Source: Amborella trichopoda
Lineage: Eukaryota; Streptophyta; Magnoliopsida; Amborellales; Amborellaceae
Length of the DNA stretch: 64,000 nucleotides
Direction of reading: 5' to 3'
Assembly (NCBI RefSeq): GCF_000471905.2
Contig: NW_006494789.1
Coordinates: 6,759,105 to 6,823,104, forward strand
Part shown: positions 55,831 through 64,000 of the stretch, in pieces
Numbering within the stretch: the stretch's first letter is position 1
How the letters are laid out: each line of letters starts with the position of its first letter
The notes under the pieces: model-generated
What the model was told of the DNA's origin: nothing
What the model saw: only the letters and a program-made list of their open reading frames with translations
Database searches by the model: none
Translations under genes and position numbers: made by a program

Positions 55831-58800
55831 ACATGCTCAAAGAGACTTAAATGAAAATAAGTTTAAAAGGCGGTAAAAAGAAGAGAAGCAAGATAGTTCA
55901 AACAAAGTTAATTCTTTTATTGCATTAGTAAGAGTTACAAGCCAAAAAACCCATTATTAATGACGTTACAAATCTTTTGCATCTGAGAAAAAGAGAATGG
56001 CTACGTTAAAGCGCAGCTCTTGCATCTGAGGAAAAGAAGATAGTTGACCCCAGCATCGCTCTTGCATTTGAGGAAAAGAGGATGGGTATAGGCCAAAAAT
56101 GGTCTTCACAATAGAAGAAGGTGGAAGCACTTTGATGGGGTATATCAGACCTACAAAGTAGACTTCTTTGGCAAGGAGCTAGCCCAAAATGGAGAGCATA
56201 CCCTGTTCACAATGAGTGGCCTTCCTCAAAACAACATGGACTTCACTGTTGTGCTGGAAGACTTGGCTTCCAACAGGCATCATAAGCCCGACCTTACTAT
56301 TAACCAACACCCTTTGCCTACCCAAGTCATCGTCGTGTGTGACAATCACCGCGCGAGTCTTTGCCTAGCATAACCACAGTCGAAACCAACTTACTGCCAC
56401 TCATGAAAAGATCGTCAAGTGAACAGCCACTGCCACACGTGAGCAACGCCGTATGCATCATGTCGCTGGCCATGCGCTACTGAGGCATTGATAAGCGCCA
56501 TGTGAGGCTAGCGTCACTTGGGTTTCTCAAGCCCAGCACCAGTTGCACTTCTTGAGGACTAATGTCGACTGTGACCTAGAGGGGTAACACCGACTGCGTT
56601 GGACAAAGGGGGAACGCTAATTGAGGCTAACACCCGCTGTGTTCACTGTCACCGCACGTGTTCACCCGTGACGGCGACCTTTCACCTTCTCGAGACTCTT
56701 CATCTCCCAGTTACCCTTCGTTTCCCTGGCGATTGTGCACTTTCTTGAGACTCCTCGTTTTCCTACGATGACTCAAATCCTCGGCAACCCTTCGGCTCCC
56801 TACTCGCTGTAAACCAACTGAGATGCCTTTTCCACTACTTCTCAATGCCGAAAAACACTTCCTCACACTGCTGCTACTCTCCCACTACTCCCCAATGACA
56901 GAAAACCACCAGGAACGACCCGAAAGTCCACTGGAAATGCTTGACGACCTGCGCCTGCCTCTTTCCTCACCTCTCCGATGATCCAGAACTCCTACTGAAA
57001 AAACCTCTGCAACTCGCCGGTGTCCTCCCTGCTTCACCTGAACCTTCTATTCCTCAGCGGAAACCTCGGCGCTCCCTGGCAAACTCTTGCGTACACCCTG
57101 TCGAAGCTGCTAGACATGCTGGAATACCTGCGTGCTTGTTGGAAGTTCTCCTCAAAAGTCTCTTCTCTCTCACTGTTAAACTCTCATTGTTTTACCGTCG
57201 ATAAAACAGTAAAAGTGGGGTCTTTCCCCCTAATATAGAAGACGATTCCCAAGGTATCCCTCTCAAAGTAAGAATACCAGATAGGTGCCTGAAGGCCACG
57301 TGGTAATGGGACAGACTAGGCCGGGCTCAAACCCGAGGTCCAAAACAGAGGCTTACCTCCAATCGTGCAACGCCGCGCACAAACCTTCAGATGGGCTAAA
57401 CCGAGTCAGGCTTAGACCTGAGGCCCAAATAGAGGCTTATCGCCGCCCATCACTAACTTCGTGTGCAACCAATGTTGAACACATGCTAACACCGGTTGTA
57501 TCTTCATGCGTAACTAACGCCATGTGCAACAAGCACTACGCGTACTAGCGTCTTGTGCATCAGGGTTACCACCATCCGTGACAATTCCCGTGTGTACTAA
57601 CGCCACTCATGCTAGCGCCATGTCCACCAATGGCCATCACCACATATGTTGCTTCCGTCCATGGCTAACACTGCGCATGTCTAATCTCAATCATCACTCT
57701 GAGTATTCTACCACTGTCCCTGGTGGAGTTGCATCAAATCCTTAACCTCTGTCATCCCCACTGAAGTTTCATCCAGGTCGTTCCACCCAGGCCATGACCG
57801 GTCATCTCCAATGGAGTCAGGAGAAGGACACTATCCCTCATCCCCAGTAAGATCTACACCTGTATTGTAGCCTCCCCAATAGAGTCAAGGTCGTGCTTAC
57901 CCTTCAATCCCCTATTGTTCAGTCTCGCACCAAGCTATCTTATCCCCAAGAGTCGGGTTACCTACCATGAGCTTATTCCCCATGGAGTTCCATCTTTAAC
58001 TTTAGGGAGTCATACTTGTCCCCTAATCCTCAGTGAAGTCTGCTTCCCATCTAAAGCCCATGCTATCATTTTACCCCCAAGGAGTCAAATTACTATCCAT
58101 AGACCTATCCCCCATAAAACTTCACCTACCAGGCGACCCACATAATGGTTCGTGCTGCATGACCCTAAACTGCACAGCCATGATCTGTGCTGCATGACCC
58201 TAAACTGCACAGCCATGGTCCATGCTGCATGACCATAAATGGCACAGCCTTTGCCTGTGCTGCATGACCTTAAAACTTTACAGCCTTGGTCTAGGTGCAT
58301 GGTCAAAACTCTATGACCTTAAACTATAGTGGAGGTCTAGTTGCACGACCTTAAACTGCATGGTCCTAGTTACATGACTTTAAACTGCATTGCCATGGTC
58401 CAAGCTATAGGACCTTAAACCATGGTGCACGTCCAGACCGCATGACGATAAACGGCTTTGCACATGTCCCAGAGGCATGACCTTAAAACTCGCCCCCACA
58501 TAAGCGCACATGCAATTCACGTGCATTTTCACTCACATCTTCCCTAACTGACCCATTCGTGTATGTGTTTCACCTTTATTGCCTCCCCAGTGAGTCCATC
58601 CATTTTATCACCCTCCATCATTACTCAGTGAGTCTCACCCATGCTCACAAAACGGCGAACCATCCTACCATCCATACTTGCCGTCAGCTAGTGGATCAGC
58701 ACTTTTCCACCTTCCGTTCATACATCATGCATATTTTACAGGTAGCCTTGTGCCAGCTCCCCAAAGTGAGTCAAAACCACCGCCATACTCACTCCATGAC

Positions 58801-58906
58801 CTCTACAGACTGCCATCCATCTCCCCCATGGTCCAGCTATATGACCTTAACTTGTAGTGCACGTCCTGGTCGGATGACGTTAAAAGGCTTCACACAAGTC
58901 TCGAAG
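55831..58906 (+). mobile_element. 3' region of copy C (noncoding)
   Basis: Blocks as in A and B: GCATCTGAGGAAAAGA units (55,970-56,100), decayed CGGCTGTG-type words (56,480-56,660 and 57,470-57,640), a conserved stretch with AAAGTGGGGTCTTTCCCCC near 57,215, a CCCAGTGGAGT-like stretch (57,700-58,130), ATGACCCTAAACTGCA repeats (58,140-58,480) and the CCCCCACATAAGCGCACATG stretch (58,494). It ends where another LTR begins. No coding region is seen. Confidence 0.6.
58140..58480 (+). repeat. ATGACCCTAAACTGCA tandem repeat, copy C
   Basis: GTGCTGCATGACCCTAAACT recurs at about 58,152 and 58,189, then decays into units like those of copy A. The first units share a 36- to 37-base period. Confidence 0.75.
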
Positions 58907-60275
58907 TGTAAGGACCAAGTTTCTCGACCACAGTAATGTGCATGGCGGTAGGAGTCTGCTATGAAGAGGCCTTGCCATCTGCGGTTCAAGAGGAATCACC
59001 ATATGTGGTTTAAGAGGCATCACCGTCTGTGACTCAAGGAGAAATGTCGCGCATGAACAAGAGATGGGCAACGTCGTTTGGAGAAGAGAGTGAGTTAGCA
59101 CCGCTCGTGAATGAAAGGACACGAACTTTTGCGTGGCGATAGAAGCGTGCTGCTATAGTAGAATGCGGCGATAGTAGCGCGTGGCGATAGTAAGCAAGTT
59201 GCGATTGTAAGTGCGTTGCGATAGAAGCGCACAGCGATAGTAACATGCAGGGATAGTAGCACGCAACGATAGTAAGCACGCGGCGATAGTAGTAGGTGGC
59301 GATGGTAGTGCACGACGATAGTGAGAGCACGACAGTGTGCGTGCGACAGCAAGAACGCAATACCTCAAGTGAACAAGGGTCATCGCCATGTGCATAACGC
59401 CGACTGCAGCACTGCCATGCATGATTAAGTGTTCGCCACTTGTCCAGTTGCATGGGAGTTGGTTGCCACTCATTAGCTTGGGCTGCCACCTGCCACTTGG
59501 AGGATACTTAAGCCCTTCGCTCTCCCTCTCCCTCATGTTCTTCACTTTTCTCCTCCACATCTCTTCTCTCTAAGACAAGTTTTGGGGAAGTTCACTGTCC
59601 CACTTTGGAGCAGCCATTATTGGAGTTGAAGGACTGTAGAAGAAAGATTTGAAGGAACCATTGTTGGCTGAGTAAGTGGATTACTACCCTTTTGCATCAA
59701 TTTGTAAGATCATGAAATTGAAAGTATGAGATTTAAGCATGAATTTCCATGAAAAAAGAATGATGTTAAGCATGGTTGTTGTGTTCTTTTTTTCAGCAAT
59801 GAGGTTTTCTTTACATAATAAGTTGGGCACTGTTATCACTCTTGTGGATCCTGAAATTTTGTGGAATGATGATTATGTAAGTCTAGCCTAAGATAGAAAA
59901 GGTGTCAAGCTGTTGTCTTGTATGGGTTTGAAGTTATGAAGTGGTCTTTGGAATGTGCCATGACTGTACTGTAATTTTCTAGGGAACTTACTTGCTTTTG
60001 AAATAAGACTTTGACTAAGAAAATGATATCCAATTGGCATAAAATAACCACCATTTGAAAGGTATATGAGTCTACTTTGAGTTTAATGTTTATGTCCAGT
60101 TGTGATTCTTGATAATTTGGAAGATGTGTTTCATTTTGTGCTCATATGCCACTGTTAGCAGACTGTGATAATTTCATGAAGTATAGCTTCTACTGTTTTA
60201 AAACTTTGCATGACCTTTTGAGGTCCAAATGACCAAAAAACAAGCCATTTGATAGATGCATGAGTCTTCTATGTT
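58907..60275 (+). mobile_element. Start of another LTR fossil (TGTAAGGACC), right end not seen
   Basis: TGTAAGGACCAAG begins directly after copy C sequence at 58,907, preceded by CGAAG as possible left target-site copy. A pyrimidine-rich leader (59,515-59,575) and AT-rich noncoding sequence follow. TGTAAGGACC is a common Ty3/gypsy LTR start. No right terminus or second CGAAG can be identified before the satellite, and nothing coding is recognisable, so the class is tentative. Confidence 0.4.
59110..59340 (+). repeat. Short tandem repeat with GCGATAGTAG core, about 17-30 bp
   Basis: GGCGATAGTAGCGCGTGGCG-like words recur more than ten times with variable spacing. Its minus-strand translation is Leu/Tyr/Arg-rich and an artefact of the repeat. 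Confidence 0.8.
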
Positions 60276-63200
60276 TTTATTTTTTTTCTTCTTCTTTTTT
60301 TTTTTTTCCTTTTTTTTTTCCCCCTTCGTATGTCCTTATTAGGGCAATTGTTACTATCAAACAGATACAATTTATATGTTAGAGAAACATATAGTAAAAC
60401 TTTGATGTGGGACAAAACAGAAAATACTTCTTGGTGCGACAAATCACGCGAGCATTTACAATTGTTAGGATTGAAACTAGATATGGGCTAAAAGCTTATG
60501 ACTACACAGGGTGGCCAACAGTTGAGTTTAGCTAGTATTATTCTTCGATACTAAAATTTAAATTCGCACTAAGATTAAAAAATAGCTATATTTTCTTCTA
60601 ATTTTCTTATTTTGGTAAAAATTCAAAAGTGTTATGGCTAGTAAGATTTTTAAAATTTATTTTTATTACATCATTTTGGTGTTTTTCTTTAAAAAATATT
60701 ATTTTTTTATTTCTTGTCTTTTTTTTTTTTATATTTTCTTTCTGAATAGTTTTGAAAATTCTTTTTTTTTTTTCTTTCACTTTTCTTTTAGACATGAAGA
60801 CAAAGATCAAATGATTCAATCCTATCAGAAAAGAAAAAAAAAATAGAGAGAAAAGAAAAGGAGAAAAAAAAAAAACAGAAAAGAGTTGAAAAAAACAAAA
60901 CAAAAAAAGTTCTTTTGTTTTTTTTTTTTTTTTTTTCTTTTCCCTCATATGTTCTTTTGGGGACAATTGTTACTATCGAAGAGATACAATTTATATGTTA
61001 GAAACATATAATAAAATTTCGATGTGCGCCTAAAACAGAAAATACTTTTCGGTGCGGTAAGGCACGCGAGCATTACAAATGTTGGGATTGAAATTAAAAA
61101 AAAATTTCTTTCTGAATTGTTTTGAAATTCTTTTTTTTCTTTTCTTTCACTTTTCTTTCTTTTAGGAATGAAGACAAAGGTCTAATGTTTCAATCCTATC
61201 GGAAAAGAAAAAAAAAATAAAGCGAAAAGAAAAAGGAGAAAAAAAGAGAAAATGAAAAAAAAAAAAATTTGAAAAAATAAAAGGGCAAAGAAAGAGGAAA
61301 AGAAAAATAAAATAAAAGAGAAACAGAAAAAAAAAAAACTTATTTTTTTCCCCTCGTATGTCCATGTTGGGACAATTGTTACTATGACGACACAGGGTGG
61401 CCAAAGTTGAGTTTAGCCAGTATTATTCTTTGATACAAAAATTTAAATTAGCACTAAGATTAAAAAATAACTCTACTTTCTTCTAATTTTCCTATTTTGG
61501 AAAAAATTCGAAAGTGTTATGGCTAGTAAGATTTTTAAAATTTATTTTTATTACATCATTTTGGTGCTTTTCTTAAAAAAAAATTAATTTTTTTTATTTC
61601 TTGTCTTTTTTTTTTCTTGATATTTTCTTTTTGAATTGTTTTGAAATTCTTGTTTTCTTTTCTTTCACTTTTCTTTTAGGAATGTAGAAAAAGATCTAAT
61701 GTTTCAATCCTATAAGAAAAGAAAAAAAAAATAGAGAGAAAAGAAATAGGAAAAAAAATGACACAAAATAAAAATTTAAAAAAAATAAAAAAAGAAGAAG
61801 AAGCAAAGGAAAAATAAAAATACAAGAGAAAAAAAAATAAAAACAAAAAAACACAAAATCTTTTTTTTTTTTTCTTCTTCTTTTTTTTCTGCTTTTTTTT
61901 TTCCCTCGTATGTCCTTGTTGGGAAAATTGTTACTATCTAAAAGATATAATTTATATGTTAAAAACATATAGTAAAATTTCGATGAGGGACAAAAAAACG
62001 ACATACTTTTTGGTGAGACAAGGCACCTGAGCATTTACAATTGTTAGGATTGAAATTAGATATGGGCTAAAAGCATATGACTACACAAGGTGGCCAAAAG
62101 TTGAGTTTAGCCGGTATTATTCTTTGATACTAAAATTTAAATTAGCTCTATTTTCATCTAATTTTCTTATTTTGGTAAAAATTCAAAAGTGTTATGGCTA
62201 GTAAGATTTTTAAAATTTATTTTCATTACATCAGTTTGGTTGTTTTCTAAAAAAAATTTAAATTTTTTATTTATTATTCTTTTTTATATATATATTTTCT
62301 TTCTGAATTGTTTTGAAATTCTTCTTTTTTTTTCTTTCACTTTTCGGTTAGGAATGAAGCAAAAAAGATCTAAGGTTTCTATCCTATCAGAAAAGAAAAA
62401 AAAAATTGTGAGAAAACAAAAAGAAGAAAAAATGAGAAAAATAAAATAAAAAGAAAAAAAGAGAGATAAAAAAAGAAGAAAAACAAAACAAACAAAAAAA
62501 AAAGAGAAAAAAAGGAAAAAATAATTTTCTTTTCTTTTCTTTTTTTCTTCTCTTTTGGTTTATTTTTTCCCTCGTATGTCCTTGTTGGGACAATTGTTAC
62601 TATCAAAGAGATACAATTTATATGTTAGAAACATATAATAAAATTTCGATGTGGGGCTAAAACCAAAAATACTTTATGGTGCATCAAGGCATGCGAGCAT
62701 TTAAAAATATTAGGAGTGAAATTGGATATGGGCTAAAAGCTTATGACGACATAGGATGGCCAAAAGTTGAGTTTAGCCGGTATTATTCTTTGATACTAAA
62801 ATCTAAATTAGCAATACGATTAAAAAAATAGCTATTTTCTTCTTTTTTTTATGTTTGTATTGTTTGTATTGCTTGTATTGCTTTGTATTGTTTTGAAAAT
62901 CTTTATTTCTTTTCTTTCACTTTTTTATTAAGAATGAAGTCAAAGATCTAATGTTTCAATCCTATTAAAAAAAAAAAAGAGTGAAAATAAAAAGGAGAAA
63001 AAATGAAAAAAAAAATTAATTAAAAAAAGGAAATAGAAAAAAAAAGGAAAAAACAAAAAAAGAAAAAAAAAAAAAAACAAAAAAAGTTTTCCTTTTTTTA
63101 GCTTTTTCCATCTCTTGTTTTTTTATTTTTTTATTTTTCCCTCACATGCCCTTGTTGGGATAATTGTTACTATTGAATAGAAACAATTTATATGTTAGAA

Positions 63201-64000
63201 ACATATAGTAAAATTTCGATGTGGGACTAAAACAGAAAATACTTTTTGGCGTGGCAAGACACGTGAGCATTTTCAATTGTTAGGATTGAATTTAGACAGG
63301 CTAATATGCTAGTTACAACACAGGGTGGCCAAAAGTTGAGTTTGGCATGTATCATTCTTTGATAATAAAATTTAAATTAGCACTAAGATTAAAAAAATAA
63401 CTCTATTTTCTTCTAATTTTTTTATTTTGGTAAAAAATTCAAAAGTGCTATGGCTAGTAAGATTTTTAAAAATGTAAGATTTTTTTAAAAAAATTTATTA
63501 CATCATTTTAGTGTTTTTCTTTTAAAAAAATTTATTTTTTTTTATTTCTTGTCTTTTTTTTTTGGATATTTCTTTTTGAATTGTTTTGAAATTCATTTTT
63601 TCTTTTCTTTCTCTTTTCTTTTAGGAATGAAGCCAAAGATCTAATGTTTCAATCTAATCAGAAAAAGGAAGAAAAAAAAAAAACGAGAAAAAAAAGGGAG
63701 AAAAAATGAAAAAAAATGAAACATATAGTAAAATTTCGATATGGGACTAAAATAGAAATACTTTTTGGTGCGGTAAAGCACGCGAACATTTAAAATTGTT
63801 AGGATTGAAATTTGATATGGGCTAAAATTTAAATTAGCATTAAGATTAAAAAATAGCTCTATTTTCTTCTAATTTTCTTATTTTGGAAAAAATTCAAAGT
63901 GTTATGGCTAGTGCGATTTTTAAAATTTATTTTTATTACATTATTTTGGTGTTTTTCATTAAAAAACTAATTATTTTTTTTTTTTTTTTTTTTTGGTATA
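60276..64000 (+). repeat. AT-rich tandem satellite, unit about 0.55-0.67 kb, at least six units
   Basis: The landmark TGTCCTTGTTGGGACAATTG (with variants) recurs at about 60,331, 60,950, 61,360, 61,911, 62,577 and 63,147. Within each unit follow ACATATAGTAAAATTTCGATG, GGGTGGCCAAAAGTTGAGTT, ATGGCTAGTAAGATTTTTAA, then a long T/C tract, AGGAATGAAGACAAAGATCT and a long A/G tract. Some units lack internal parts (spacings 619, 410, 551, 666 and 570). The T- and A-rich tracts flank a short spacer and form an extended dyad. It runs off the window. Confidence 0.9.

Larger units (their letters stand above)
47048..58906 (+). mobile_element. Ty3/gypsy Tat-lineage retrotransposon, copy C internal and 3' region (fossil)
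   Basis: It holds a primer-binding site, leader frame, gag, an inverted LTR insertion (49,397-53,084), part of the gag-pol linker, RT, integrase, and a 3' region matching copies A and B up to about 58,906. I recognise neither of the two RNase H modules here. It is the most decayed copy, with well over fifteen breaks, and is plainly dead. The right edge is where the TGTAAGGACC LTR start interrupts the ATGACNTTAAA repeat. Confidence 0.8.

Noticed and set aside
59034-59560. Two long minus-strand frames rich in Tyr, Arg and Leu
   Set aside because: They translate the GCGATAGTAG repeat. They overlap each other in different frames and match no family I know.
60607-62606. Phe/Lys-rich frames with apparent transmembrane character
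   Set aside because: They are products of long T and A tracts in the satellite and shift with tract length. They are not membrane proteins.
60276-64000. Centromeric satellite
   Set aside because: Tandem and AT-rich, but six units in one window say nothing about genomic abundance or location.

Overview
The window is repeat-only plant nuclear DNA. I see no host gene, tRNA, rRNA or CRISPR array. Almost everything derives from Ty3/gypsy LTR retrotransposons of the Tat lineage. The evidence is a reverse transcriptase with a YVDD motif, a second archaeal-type RNase H behind the ordinary one, a primer-binding site that fits plant tRNA-Arg, an extra reading frame ahead of gag, and very long repeat-rich LTRs. 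An angiosperm is the natural host. I cannot name the species. All coding copies are fossils with many breaks each. By eye the copies look roughly 85-90% alike in pol, so they are old, but no clean LTR pair is left for dating.

Layout. 1-12,064: copy A, entered just inside its leader, with gag, RT, both RNase H domains, integrase and a long 3' region. 12,065-14,175: a foreign block, read as the 3' end and 0.8-kb LTR of another Tat-like family, sitting inside the LTR between copies A and B. 14,176-16,612: rest of that LTR (LTR2). 16,613-26,441: internal region of copy B, interrupted at 19,164-21,121 by a solo-LTR-like insertion. 26,442-37,688: copy B 3' region and LTR3, interrupted at 30,171-33,752 by a 3.6-kb solo LTR with a target-site duplication. 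37,689-43,383: an inverted LTR segment with a 354-base assembly gap. 43,384-47,047: LTR4. 47,048-58,906: copy C, whose gag is interrupted by a second inverted LTR segment (49,397-53,084). 58,907-60,275: start of another LTR. 60,276-64,000: an AT-rich tandem satellite with a unit of about 0.55-0.67 kb.

How the parts relate. Copies A and B share the single LTR between them, so this is a tandem LTR-internal-LTR-internal array of the kind made by recombination between LTRs. The LTRs have a TATA box and a poly(A) signal only about 50-70 bases apart, followed by 1.6-2.4 kb of U5 full of pyrimidine-rich tandem repeats. That variable U5 block is bracketed by well-kept splice-donor-like and acceptor-like sites, suggesting a removable leader intron. 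Two LTR segments in inverted orientation create large inverted repeats that could yield double-stranded RNA. Many short tandem repeats (45, about 54, about 66-69, about 83 and about 102/360 bp) have grown inside the LTRs and 3' regions and explain much of the length difference between copies.
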